Assembly: GCA_963847575.1 (NCBI GenBank)
Contig: CAWKAL010000054.1
Coordinates: 1-41,704 of the forward strand
From: JASBSR01 sp963847575
GTDB taxonomy: Bacteria; Pseudomonadota; Gammaproteobacteria; SZUA-229
DNA: 41,704 bases
Direction of reading: 5' to 3'
Both the position numbers and the translations under genes were made by a program. Shown here piece after piece: positions 7,437 to 15,401 of this stretch (within the stretch, counting starts at the first letter, position 1; each line of letters opens with the position of its first letter). Under the pieces are notes generated by a model that searched no databases, had not been told where the DNA came from, and was given only the letters and a program-made list of their open reading frames with translations.

Positions 7437-9333
7437 GCTCGATGACAGGCTCGGTGGGCACGGTGGTGTCGAGATAGACCGGCACACCACGCTTGAACTG
7501 CGCCCACACCAGCTCGCGGTGCAGACGATTATTGGTGCCGAGATGAATATTTCCGGTTTCACCCGAGAAGCGTGCGTAGTTGTAATTGCTCAGGTAGGCG
7601 AGATTTTGCAACAAATGCCAGGCGTCGACGCCGAGCGCAAACAGGCGGGTGTAGGCTTTATGTTCCGGCCAGTTGTCGGCAAAGGTGTCTTTCAGCGGAT
7701 TGTCAGACACCAGGTTCCACGGCAGATCGCAGAAAATAATTCCGTTCAGGTCGCGGTCGGCCTTGGGATCAACATGGCCCGAGTAAACATGCGAAGTTGA
7801 ATACACCGGCAGGCCACCGGCGTGATGAAATTTGAACGCCGGCATAATGCTACGTGCAGCGCGCGGGGTCGCCGCGAGGAAAATCATGTCGACGTCCTGG
7901 CGGCGGTGTGGCACAAATTTCACATTTTTGCTGAGCAGGTGCTCGATGCTCTGGCGGCGGTCGTCGCTTTCATTGAGGTTGAACATGCGCCGGATCGGCC
8001 ACGAATAGTCGTCTTTATCAGCCGCATATTGCTGGCTTATCAGCACGACACCGCCGAGTTCGGTAAAGCGCTGGGCAAAGGCGCTGGCGATGCGCTGGCC
8101 CCATTCGCTGTTCGGCACCAGCACCGCCGCGCGCAACTTGTTCTGGCGTACTGCGAGTTCGGCGGCCTGGCGTGCTTCGTCTTCCGGTAACAGGCCAAAC
8201 TGGTAGAGATTGCTCGCATTGCTCAGCGGGTTTTCAGCATAATTCAGAGTTAGCACCGGTACTTCAAGCTCGCTTTGCTGCGCAAGCTTGTCGACCACGG
8301 CCTTGTCCAGCGGGCCAACAACAGTATGCGCGCCCTCGAAAATGGCCTGCTGATAGATGTGCATGAAATCCGTGGTTTCATCACCGCTGTCATAAAACCG
8401 GATGACGGGTTCGACCGCGCCGCTGAGGCCGCGGCTTCTGTCCTGGTAATAGGCACTGATAAAACCGTTCTGGATGGCTTCGGTGGTGGTCTGCAGGCTG
8501 CCGCTCATGGGCAACAGCACCGCGATGCCGCTGGCGGGGGCGTGGTTCTGCAAATATTCATTCAGCATGGTGTCGATGAAGGCATTGCTGACGGGATGTT
8601 GCGGGTAGCGCGTCCCCCAGTCGAGCACGGCTTCCTGCAGGTGGCGCATGTCGGTTTGCGCAGTGCGCATGATGCGCGCCAGGTCGAGCCAGCCCTGGGT
8701 GATCACGTTGTCAGTCGCGGGGGTTTTAATATTCAGGTCAGGCATGGCGGAGAGCGCGCGCCAGATACCCTGGTGATTGCGCTCACGGGTTTCGTCCAGG
8801 GTGATTTGCGGGTCCAGCGCAATACGCGCACGCGCGGCGCGCATGAAATAGCCGCTGGCAAATTCCACATCGGCGCGGATCATCCGCGCTTCGATCTGTT
8901 GTTCGAAGCTGAGCAGTTCATCAGCGGGAATCAGTTCCAGCGCCTGGCTGGGATTGTTACTGGCGACCGCGATCCTGGCTGCCAGCAGCGCGATGTCCTG
9001 CTGGCGTTGCTGCGCAAGCTCGCCAGGTTGCAGGTTTTGCAGCTGGGTCTGCGCCGAAACCAGGTCGCCGCGCTGGTAGAGCAGTTCAGCGGCCTTGAGC
9101 AAATACTGCTGGCGTTCTTCACCACTGCTTTCGTTGGCGAGTTGAATGTAGTATTCCGCGCTGCCTTCGGCACCGGGGACACCGCTGTCGGCGGCGGAGA
9201 GGATTTCGTCGAGACTTCTTTTTTCCGTCGGCGAGCTGACGCAGGTTGACATCAGTACGCACAGGCACACCACCAGCAGGCTCGGCAGGGAGGTATTTGG
9301 CGACAGGTGTTTAACTCTGGACAAGCGGATCAT
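7417..9333 (-). CDS. lpoA: Penicillin-binding protein activator LpoA (LppC family lipoprotein)
   Basis: Outer-membrane lipoprotein that in E. coli reaches through the periplasm to activate the transpeptidase of PBP1a. The N-terminal half is TPR-like helices (LLKAAELLYQRGDLVSAQTQL). The C-terminal half is a type I periplasmic-binding-protein-like domain beginning SGIAVLLPMSGSL, with AHTVVGPLDKAVVDKLA and VPVLTLNYAE. The hydrophobic leader at residues 18-32 is followed by Cys 31 or so, but the lipobox (LMSTC) is degenerate. Length is 638 residues against 678 in E. coli. It is divergent from rsmI across 67 bases, the same arrangement as in E. coli. Confidence 0.92.
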   Translation of the reverse strand: MIRLSRVKHLSPNTSLPSLLVVCLCVLMSTCVSSPTEKRSLDEILSAADSGVPGAEGSAEYYIQLANESSGEERQQYLLKAAELLYQRGDLVSAQTQLQNLQPGELAQQRQQDIALLAARIAVASNNPSQALELIPADELLSFEQQIEARMIRADVEFASGYFMRAARARIALDPQITLDETRERNHQGIWRALSAMPDLNIKTPATDNVITQGWLDLARIMRTAQTDMRHLQEAVLDWGTRYPQHPVSNAFIDTMLNEYLQNHAPASGIAVLLPMSGSLQTTTEAIQNGFISAYYQDRSRGLSGAVEPVIRFYDSGDETTDFMHIYQQAIFEGAHTVVGPLDKAVVDKLAQQSELEVPVLTLNYAENPLSNASNLYQFGLLPEDEARQAAELAVRQNKLRAAVLVPNSEWGQRIASAFAQRFTELGGVVLISQQYAADKDDYSWPIRRMFNLNESDDRRQSIEHLLSKNVKFVPHRRQDVDMIFLAATPRAARSIMPAFKFHHAGGLPVYSTSHVYSGHVDPKADRDLNGIIFCDLPWNLVSDNPLKDTFADNWPEHKAYTRLFALGVDAWHLLQNLAYLSNYNYARFSGETGNIHLGTNNRLHRELVWAQFKRGVPVYLDTTVPTEPVIERENDDS

Positions 9334-9400
9334 TTAACTACAGTATTGGTTTTTTCGCCGAATCGGTGCGAGTCGGCAAGTATGTTTTCCAGGACAGGTC

Positions 9401-10261
9401 GTGTCAATCGAAAGTTCCCCCCGGTCGTCTGACGGCTGCCTTTATTTAGTGGCGACACCGATCGGCAACCTGGCTGATATCAGTCAGCGTGCGATTGATA
9501 CCCTGCGCCAGGTTGACCTGGTGGCTGCCGAAGACACGCGTCACAGCCAGCATCTATTGAGCCACCTCGGCATCAATACCCGCCTGCAGGCCTGCCACGA
9601 ACATAACGAAGATCGCGTCACTACGCAATTCATAGCACAGCTGCAACAGGGTGCGAGCATTGCGCTGATTTCCGATGCCGGTACACCGCTGGTGAGTGAT
9701 CCCGGCTATCGCCTGGTCGAACAGGCGCATGCACACCAGATCAGGGTGGTTCCCGTGCCCGGTGCCTGCGCCGCGATTGCCGCGCTGAGTGCGGCGGGGC
9801 TGGCCACCGACCGGTTTGTGTTCGAGGGCTTTCCACCGGCAAAGCAGCAGGCGCGGCTAAATTATCTGCAAGGCCTCAGGCTCGAACCGCGCACCCTGGT
9901 GTTTTATGTGGCCTGTCATCGCATTGCCGAGACCTTGCGCGACATGCGCGAGGTCTTCGGCGCCGAGCGTGAAGTCACGCTGGCGCGCGAGCTGACCAAG
10001 ACCTTCGAGACCATTCGCAAGACCACGCTAGGCGAATGTGTCGACTGGGTGGAAGCAGATCCTTACCAGCGCAAAGGTGAAATCGTACTGGTGCTGGCGG
10101 GTAATAAAAATACCGCTGAAGACATCGACGCCGAGCAGTTACTCACGGTGCTGGTTGCAGAACTGCCGGTGAAACAGGCAGCGAAAATTGCAGCAAAACT
10201 CACCGGCCTGAACAAAAACGAACTGTACAGCGCTGCCCTCAAAATCAGGGGCGAAAAGTGA
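9401..10261 (+). CDS. rsmI: 16S rRNA (cytidine(1402)-2'-O)-methyltransferase
   Basis: SAM-dependent tetrapyrrole-methylase-fold enzyme that 2'-O-methylates C1402 in the ribosomal P site. Motifs are YLVATPIGNLADIS at the N-terminus, AAEDTRHSQHLL, the SAM-loop LISDAGTPLVSDPGYRLV, VVPVPGACAAIAALSAAGL and FEGFPPAKQQARL. The length of 286 residues equals E. coli RsmI. GTG is the start, preceded by AGGACAGG. Its stop overlaps the next gene's start as GTGA, suggesting co-translation with the TraB-family protein. Confidence 0.95.
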   Translation: MSIESSPRSSDGCLYLVATPIGNLADISQRAIDTLRQVDLVAAEDTRHSQHLLSHLGINTRLQACHEHNEDRVTTQFIAQLQQGASIALISDAGTPLVSDPGYRLVEQAHAHQIRVVPVPGACAAIAALSAAGLATDRFVFEGFPPAKQQARLNYLQGLRLEPRTLVFYVACHRIAETLRDMREVFGAEREVTLARELTKTFETIRKTTLGECVDWVEADPYQRKGEIVLVLAGNKNTAEDIDAEQLLTVLVAELPVKQAAKIAAKLTGLNKNELYSAALKIRGEK

Positions 10262-11127
10262 AACAGCTGCTGTGCCTGCTGGTTCTGTTATTAGCCTGCA
10301 GTGTGCATGCCGCGCAGGACCGCGGCCTGGTATGGAAGCTGGAATCAGCAACCGCCACGGTTGTGCTGCTGGGCTCGATTCATTATGCAGACGAGAGTTT
10401 TTACCCGCTGCGCGCGGACATCGAACAGGCGTTTGAGCAGGCAGATACCCTGGTGGTTGAAGTCAAAATGGATGAAGCCGCGGGCCATGAACTGCGAAAA
10501 CTGACACATCGAGAAGGCCTGTATCGCGGTCGTGAAACCATACGTGACCACATTTCGGATGACACGTATACCAAACTGCGGGCGCAATTGCAGCAGCTGG
10601 AAATACCGTACGCCATGGTCGAGCGGCAAAAGCCCGGCATCCTTATGCTCACCCTGACCTCGGTGCAGTTGATGAAGCAGGGCTTTATGCCTGACCGGGG
10701 CATTGATGCCTATTTTACGCGCCGTGCTATCGACCAGGGCAAACGTGTGCTGGAACTTGAAAGCCTGGCACAGCAATTTGACTTAATACTGAATCTTGAC
10801 GCGGGTGAGCTGCTGTTGCAGGAAACCCTGACCAGCTTCGATGAAATTGACAGCACCATGCAGGCGCTGGTCGCAGGCTGGAAGCAGGGCGATGAGCATC
10901 AATTAAATGCAGTATTGTTTGAAAATATGCTGCAACAATATCCGTCTTATGCAAATGTGTACGAAGCGCTCTTCTATAAGCGCAATATCGATATGGCGGC
11001 GAGTATTGAGCAGTATCTGAAAACCAGCGGAAATTACTTTGTGGTTATCGGTGCAGGCCATCTTGTGGGCGATAAAAGTATTATCAGTTTACTGACCAGT
11101 AAAGGTTACCGGGCTAACAGGTTTTAA
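10258..11127 (+). CDS. TraB/GumN family protein, exported
   Basis: Member of the TraB/GumN (Tiki-like) superfamily, whose characterised animal relatives are membrane metalloproteases; the bacterial role is not settled. A signal peptide of about 19 residues (LLCLLVLLLACSVHA) leads the protein. The two signature GxxH motifs are visible as LLGSIHYADESFYPL near residue 37 and VIGAGHLVGDKSI near the C-terminus. The acidic LVVEVKMDE segment lies between them. Length is 289 residues, typical for the exported bacterial form. The start codon GTG overlaps the rsmI stop, and a TfoX_C protein follows after five bases, so the three are probably co-transcribed. Confidence 0.88.
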   Translation: MKQLLCLLVLLLACSVHAAQDRGLVWKLESATATVVLLGSIHYADESFYPLRADIEQAFEQADTLVVEVKMDEAAGHELRKLTHREGLYRGRETIRDHISDDTYTKLRAQLQQLEIPYAMVERQKPGILMLTLTSVQLMKQGFMPDRGIDAYFTRRAIDQGKRVLELESLAQQFDLILNLDAGELLLQETLTSFDEIDSTMQALVAGWKQGDEHQLNAVLFENMLQQYPSYANVYEALFYKRNIDMAASIEQYLKTSGNYFVVIGAGHLVGDKSIISLLTSKGYRANRF

Positions 11128-11132
11128 TAAAA

Positions 11133-11408
11133 ATGACAGAAAAAACCATCAGTGAAATGCACAACCTGGGGCCGAAGTCGGCAAAAATGCTCGCCGATGC
11201 CGGCATAAAAACCGTTGCCGAGCTGGAAGACTATGGCGCAGTCGATGCCTACCTCGCGATCAAGCGTGAAGGCATACCGGTGAGCCTGAACATGTTATAT
11301 GCCATATACGGTGCGCTCTCGGGCGTTCAGTGGAACACAATAGACCGGGTTGAACGCGCCAACCTGATCATGGAGCTGGATGACCGCATGGAAGAAGAAG
11401 GCATGTAG
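11133..11408 (+). CDS. TfoX C-terminal domain protein
   Basis: Stand-alone TfoX/Sxy C-terminal domain of 91 residues. The helix-hairpin-helix-like start is ISEMHNLGPKSAKMLADAGIKTVAELEDYGAV, given here only as landmarks LGPKSAKML and TVAELEDYG. This is followed by AYLAIKREG and LNMLYAIYGAL as in the family. TfoX/Sxy proteins activate competence genes, but they also carry an N-terminal domain absent here, so a competence role cannot be assumed. It directly follows the TraB/GumN gene. Confidence 0.87.
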   Translation: MTEKTISEMHNLGPKSAKMLADAGIKTVAELEDYGAVDAYLAIKREGIPVSLNMLYAIYGALSGVQWNTIDRVERANLIMELDDRMEEEGM

Positions 11409-11466
11409 CGTTTGCACAGACCCGTGCTGAGCGGGTTCTGCAGAGTGGCGGCGCTATGCAATCAAT

Positions 11467-11494
11467 ACGATGTAATCATTACGATGTAATCATT
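11467..11494. repeat. 14-bp perfect tandem duplication at the end of the DUF1304 gene
   Basis: The unit ACGATGTAATCATT occurs twice head to tail at 11467-11480 and 11481-11494. On the minus strand the two copies encode the last residues and the stop of the DUF1304 protein. The period is not a multiple of three, so the duplication sets where the frame ends: TAA falls at 11479-11481, between the copies. Confidence 0.85.
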
Positions 11495-11853
11495 ACTAAG
11501 GCCAGCGCAATGACTGCAGGCAGTGCCTGTACATAAAAAATTTTACGGCTCACCGTGGCAGCGCCGTAAACACCGGCAATGATCACGCAGCCGAGGAAAA
11601 ACAGTTTGATATCATGGCCACTGTCACCCTGCCACAGTCCCCAGAACAGACCCGCACTGAGAAACCCGTTATACAGCCCCTGGTTGGCTGCAAGTACGCT
11701 TGATGCGCGTGCGAATTCGGCCGAGTTACGAAAGATTTTCAGACCGACGGGTTTTTGCCAGAGAAACATTTCCAGCACCATAAAATACAGATGCAGCAAG
11801 GCAACCAGTGCTATCAACACGCTGGCGGCCATGCTGGCAATTGCGCTGTGCAT
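11479..11853 (-). CDS. DUF1304 membrane protein
   Basis: Integral membrane protein of 124 residues with four hydrophobic segments: SVLIALVALLHLYFMVLEMF, GLYNGFLSAGLFWGL, LFFLGCVIIAGVYGA and LPAVIALALVMI. The NQGLYNGFL and HLYFMVLEM motifs match the DUF1304 family, whose function is unknown. Its ATG overlaps the accC stop (TAATG), so it is translated from the accBC message, an unusual partner for biotin carboxylase. The extreme C-terminus is shaped by a 14-bp tandem duplication. Confidence 0.85.
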   Translation of the reverse strand: MHSAIASMAASVLIALVALLHLYFMVLEMFLWQKPVGLKIFRNSAEFARASSVLAANQGLYNGFLSAGLFWGLWQGDSGHDIKLFFLGCVIIAGVYGAATVSRKIFYVQALPAVIALALVMITS

Positions 11854-13193
11854 TACAGACCGAGTTTCTTTTCCAGGTAATGGATATTGGTGCCGCCGGC
11901 TATGAATGCGGCATCGGACAGGATGTCGCGGTGTAAATCGATATTGGTTTTAATGCCGGAAATGTTAATTTCAGCCAGCGCGCCCTGCATGCGAGCGATT
12001 GCTATGTCACGATCATTGCCATAGGCAATCAACTTGCCGATCATCGAATCATAATGCGGCGGTACGATATAGCCACCGTAGATATGCGTGTCGATGCGAA
12101 TGCCCGGGCCACCCGGCGGGTGATAACGGTCGATCATGCCGGGCGAGGGCATGAAAGTTTTCGCGTCCTCGGCGTTGATACGGCATTCGATGGCATGGCC
12201 GCGAATTTCGATGTCGCTTTGTTTGTAGCGCAGTTTTTCGCCCGAGGCGATATAGAGCTGTTCCTTGATAATATCCACGCCGGTGACCATCTCGGTGACC
12301 GGGTGTTCGACCTGGACACGGGTGTTCATCTCGATGAAATAAAAGTCACCGTCCTGGAACAAAAATTCAAAGGTACCGGCGCCGCGGTAATTAATCTTGT
12401 TACAGGCATCGACGCAGCGCTGGCCGATCTTGTTGCGCTGTTCTTCGGTAATGCCGGGCGCGGGGGCTTCTTCAATGACTTTCTGGTGACGACGTTGCAT
12501 CGAGCAGTCACGTTCACCGAGGTGGATGGCGTTGCCCTGGCCGTCGGACAGCACCTGGATTTCGATATGGCGCGGGGTTTCCAGGTATTTTTCCATGTAC
12601 ACCACGTCGTTGCTGAAGTTACTCGCGGCTTCCTGTTTGGTGAGCCCGATCGCATTGATCAGCGTGGCTTCTGAATTCACCACGCGCATGCCACGGCCAC
12701 CGCCGCCACCGGCGGCCTTGATAATAATCGGGTAACCAATCTCGCGCGCGATTCTCAGGTTGGTTTCGTTATCGGTACCCAGCGGGCCATCAGAGCCGGG
12801 GACACAGGGCACGCCGGCTTCTTTCATGGCATGGATGGCAGCGACCTTGTCACCCATGATGCGGATAGATTCCGGACGCGGGCCGATGAATACAAAGCCG
12901 CTGTCTTCCACGCGCTCGGCAAAGTCGGCGTTCTCCGAGAGGAAACCATACCCCGGGTGAATACCCACGGCATCGGTGAGTTCGGCGGCACTGATAATGG
13001 CGGGCACATTGAGATAACTGTCGCGCGATGGCGCCGGGCCGATGCACACCGATTCGTCTGCCAGGCGCACGTGTTTCAGATCGCGGTCGGCTTCAGAATG
13101 CACGGCCACCGTCTTGATACCGAGTTCACGGCAGGCGCGTAAAATTCGCAGGGCAATTTCGCCGCGATTGGCGATAAGTACTTTTTCCAGCAT
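11853..13193 (-). CDS. accC: Acetyl-CoA carboxylase, biotin carboxylase subunit
   Basis: Catalyses ATP-dependent carboxylation of the biotin on AccB, the first half-reaction of malonyl-CoA synthesis. It starts with the classic KVLIANRGEIALRILRA block. The ATP-grasp domain has the glycine-rich loop KAAGGGGGRGMRVV, EKYLETPRHIEIQV, GERDCSMQRRHQKVIEEAP, and the catalytic EMNTRVQVEHPVTE. The C-terminal domain contains GHAIECRINAED and GIRIDTHIYGGYIVPPHYDSM in family order. Length is 446 residues, matching E. coli AccC (449). It lies five bases after accB and is coupled to the DUF1304 gene. Confidence 0.97.
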   Translation of the reverse strand: MLEKVLIANRGEIALRILRACRELGIKTVAVHSEADRDLKHVRLADESVCIGPAPSRDSYLNVPAIISAAELTDAVGIHPGYGFLSENADFAERVEDSGFVFIGPRPESIRIMGDKVAAIHAMKEAGVPCVPGSDGPLGTDNETNLRIAREIGYPIIIKAAGGGGGRGMRVVNSEATLINAIGLTKQEAASNFSNDVVYMEKYLETPRHIEIQVLSDGQGNAIHLGERDCSMQRRHQKVIEEAPAPGITEEQRNKIGQRCVDACNKINYRGAGTFEFLFQDGDFYFIEMNTRVQVEHPVTEMVTGVDIIKEQLYIASGEKLRYKQSDIEIRGHAIECRINAEDAKTFMPSPGMIDRYHPPGGPGIRIDTHIYGGYIVPPHYDSMIGKLIAYGNDRDIAIARMQGALAEINISGIKTNIDLHRDILSDAAFIAGGTNIHYLEKKLGL

Positions 13194-13198
13194 GGCGA

Positions 13199-13648
13199 TC
13201 AGCTGATTACAAACAGTGGCTGGCCAAATTCAACCGGCTGCGCATTATCGACCAGCATGGCTTTGATAGTGCCGGACTTGTCTGCTTCGATCTGGTTGAG
13301 AATTTTCATCGCCTCGATAATACAGATGGTGTCGCCTTCGCTAACACTGTCGCCCACCTTGCAAAACTCCGGCGCGCCGGGTGAAGGCGCAGAATAGAAC
13401 GTACCGACCATGGGCGATTTGACAACATGCCCGCTCGGCAATGCATCGCCGGCGTCAGCGGCTGGTTCGGCACTGACCGCGGCTACGGGTGCAGCTGCAG
13501 GTGCAGGCGCGTATTGCACCGGCATCTGTGGTGCTGACGTGCCATAGCGTGAAATGCGCACGGCTTCTTCACCTTCCTTGATTTCGATTTCTGCAATGCC
13601 GGATTCTTCCAGCAATTCAATTAATTTTTTTACTTTGCGTATATCCAT
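13199..13648 (-). CDS. accB: Acetyl-CoA carboxylase biotin carboxyl carrier protein
   Basis: Carries the biotin shuttled between AccC and AccAD. The N-terminus (IRKVKKLIELLEESGIAEIEIKEGE pattern) is typical. A Pro/Ala-rich linker (residues about 40-70) joins the biotinyl domain, which begins HVVKSPMVGTFY. The biotin lysine is in IIEAMKI, where most homologues have EAMKM or EAMKL. A thumb-like SPSPGAPEF segment is present. Length is 149 residues. Five bases separate it from both aroQ and accC, indicating one transcript. Confidence 0.97.
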   Translation of the reverse strand: MDIRKVKKLIELLEESGIAEIEIKEGEEAVRISRYGTSAPQMPVQYAPAPAAAPVAAVSAEPAADAGDALPSGHVVKSPMVGTFYSAPSPGAPEFCKVGDSVSEGDTICIIEAMKILNQIEADKSGTIKAMLVDNAQPVEFGQPLFVIS

Positions 13649-13653
13649 GAGGA

Positions 13654-14097
13654 TTAACCCTGCTGTATATGTTGTAGCGCTGATTGCAGCGCGAGTTCGT
13701 AACCGAGTGCACCCAGGCCGGAAATTACGCCCACTGCGACATCGGAAAAATAAGAATGGCCGCGAAATGACTCGCGGGCATGCACATTTGATAAATGGAT
13801 TTCGATAAACGGGATGCCAACACCGCTGATGGCATCGCGCAGTGCGACACTGGTATGGGTAAACGCTGCGGGATTGATAATAATGAATTTCACGCCTTTA
13901 CCGGCGGCCTGGTGAATCTGTTCAATAAGCTCGGCTTCGGCATTGCTTTGCACGGCTTCGAGGCTGGCACCGGCGGCGGTAGCCTGTTGTTGCAGGCGCT
14001 GGTTGATGCTTTCGAGCGTGTCATGACCGTAATGCTGTGGCTCACGTGTGCCCAGCAGGTTCAGATTGGGGCCATGAATGACGAGCAGATCGGGCAT
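13654..14097 (-). CDS. aroQ: Type II 3-dehydroquinate dehydratase
   Basis: Dehydrates 3-dehydroquinate to 3-dehydroshikimate in the shikimate pathway. Motifs are LVIHGPNLNLLGTREP at the N-terminus, the active-site Tyr in the flexible EPQHYG loop, INPAAFTHTSVALRDA, IEIHLSNVHARE and GHSYFSDVAVG (catalytic His). The ATG at 14097 gives MPDLLVIHGPN and 147 residues, the usual size; the open frame extends 16 codons further upstream without homology. The aroQ-accB-accC order is common in gammaproteobacteria. Confidence 0.96.
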   Translation of the reverse strand: MPDLLVIHGPNLNLLGTREPQHYGHDTLESINQRLQQQATAAGASLEAVQSNAEAELIEQIHQAAGKGVKFIIINPAAFTHTSVALRDAISGVGIPFIEIHLSNVHARESFRGHSYFSDVAVGVISGLGALGYELALQSALQHIQQG

Positions 14098-14208
14098 ATT
14101 TATCAGGATTATAGTTATGAGCCGGACAGGGCTCATAGTGTGCATAAATGCGATGAATTTGTCTACTAGTTCGGCGAATCTGACGCCAAATTCGTGAAAT
14201 GGTTCAGG

Positions 14209-14739
14209 CTAGATGTTGATACCGAGTTCTTCCAGGATATTTTCAGCCTTGTGCTTGCTGAGTTCTCCCTGGATTACGTGGCTAATTTCGCGATTGCGAT
14301 TGATGAAAACCGAGTAGGGCAGCACGCCCAGCTTGTTGCCATAGCGTTGCGACAGCGCGATCGCATCGGTTTCGCCAGGCAGTACCGGGTAATTGAAATC
14401 CATGCCGTCAGCAAACGCGCGCACCGCCGCTTCGTCATCCACGGCGACCCCCAGAATTTGCAGGCCCTGGTCGGCGTAGGCCTCCTGTAATTCGATGAAT
14501 GCAGGAATTTCTTCCAGGCAGGGCGGGCACCAGGTTGCCCAGAAGTTGAGCAGAATCACCTGGCCGTCCCAGTCGCTGATGTTGTGCTGTTTGCCGTCGA
14601 GATCGAGCATGGCAAATTCGGGGCGGGTGATCCGTTCTGTGGTGCTGCCGGTGTCGCGCTCGCCCAGGTAGTTTTGCAGGGCGTAGCCGGAGACGGCCGC
14701 CAGCAGCATAACGATCGCGAATATCAGGGCATTTTTCAT
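14209..14739 (-). CDS. TlpA/ResA-like membrane-anchored thioredoxin
   Basis: Thioredoxin-fold protein with an N-terminal anchor or signal (residues 3-21) and a periplasmic domain of 176 residues in total. The active site is NFWATWCPPCLEEIPAF (CPPC). The cis-Pro region is in GVLPYSVFINR. TlpA/ResA proteins reduce disulfides in exported proteins or apocytochromes. Downstream placement from dsbD, which supplies periplasmic electrons to such proteins, suggests DsbD is its reductant. A lipoprotein gene separates the two. The specific client is unknown. Confidence 0.88.
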   Translation of the reverse strand: MKNALIFAIVMLLAAVSGYALQNYLGERDTGSTTERITRPEFAMLDLDGKQHNISDWDGQVILLNFWATWCPPCLEEIPAFIELQEAYADQGLQILGVAVDDEAAVRAFADGMDFNYPVLPGETDAIALSQRYGNKLGVLPYSVFINRNREISHVIQGELSKHKAENILEELGINI

Positions 14740-14778
14740 CGAGGTAATAGAGTTTGTGAAATTCGAGAGTGACTGACT

Positions 14779-15351
14779 TTACTGCTTGCGTAACGCATCG
14801 CCAAGTCCGTCGAGGCGGGTGGCTGTGCTGATACCGTCATTCCCGGGCGTGCTCTGGGCGCTGTCACCCAGGTGCAGGTCGATACCACCGTTGACAACCT
14901 GGAACATGGAATACAGCGTGGCACTGGATGAGCTGTAATCCAGCTCGGTCGTTACGCTGCTGTCGTTGGCGGTGGTTGCATTACCCACAAAATAGACATA
15001 ATCGACTCGATCAACCGAGGCCAGGGTGCTGGTATTGCAGTTGGCGGTCGCATAATACTCGGTGGAAAATTCTGCGCGCCCGTTTTGATTAAATACAATC
15101 GAGTCGCGTTGGGATTCACCACCGCCACTGCCGCCACCACCGCCAGAGGCTTTGGCATAGGTGATGGTCGCCGACGATGACTTTGGGCTGGGCGTGTTAA
15201 TGCAGTCACTGCGCCATTCGCCGACCAGTTCGGGCGCCGTGGTATTGGCAACCGGCGCCGGCCCCGAATCGGTGGCCGAACTACTACAGGCTTCTAGCAT
15301 TACCGTGGCGGCAATAGATAAAGTGGTTGTGATTTTTTTAAACTGGGCCAT
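14779..15351 (-). CDS. Putative lipoprotein, unknown function
   Basis: I do not recognise a family. The 190-residue product has a signal peptide and lipobox (MLEAC, Cys at about 22), then a Ser/Thr-rich stretch. Next comes a short domain start VGEWRSDCI, which resembles lipocalin-like or META-like stress lipoproteins only loosely. A glycine-rich insert (nine G out of eleven residues) lies near residue 75. The remainder (FNQNGRAEFSTEYYATANC, and YSMFQVVNGGIDLHLGD) reads like a small beta-sheet domain with two further Cys. Placement between dsbD and the TlpA-like gene suggests an envelope protein, but I infer no activity. Confidence 0.72.
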   Translation of the reverse strand: MAQFKKITTTLSIAATVMLEACSSSATDSGPAPVANTTAPELVGEWRSDCINTPSPKSSSATITYAKASGGGGGSGGGESQRDSIVFNQNGRAEFSTEYYATANCNTSTLASVDRVDYVYFVGNATTANDSSVTTELDYSSSSATLYSMFQVVNGGIDLHLGDSAQSTPGNDGISTATRLDGLGDALRKQ

Positions 15352-15401
15352 AGACTTAGTACAGGCGAGGAGTTAGTGAAAGATGAGCGCCTGTCTGGAG
15401 T

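Noticed and set aside
8275..9249. 324-codon open frame opposite lpoA
   Set aside because: Antisense shadow of a well-supported lpoA in a GC-rich third-position context.
11417..11440. Weak hairpin after the TfoX_C gene
   Set aside because: Imperfect stem without a T-run; too weak to call as a terminator.
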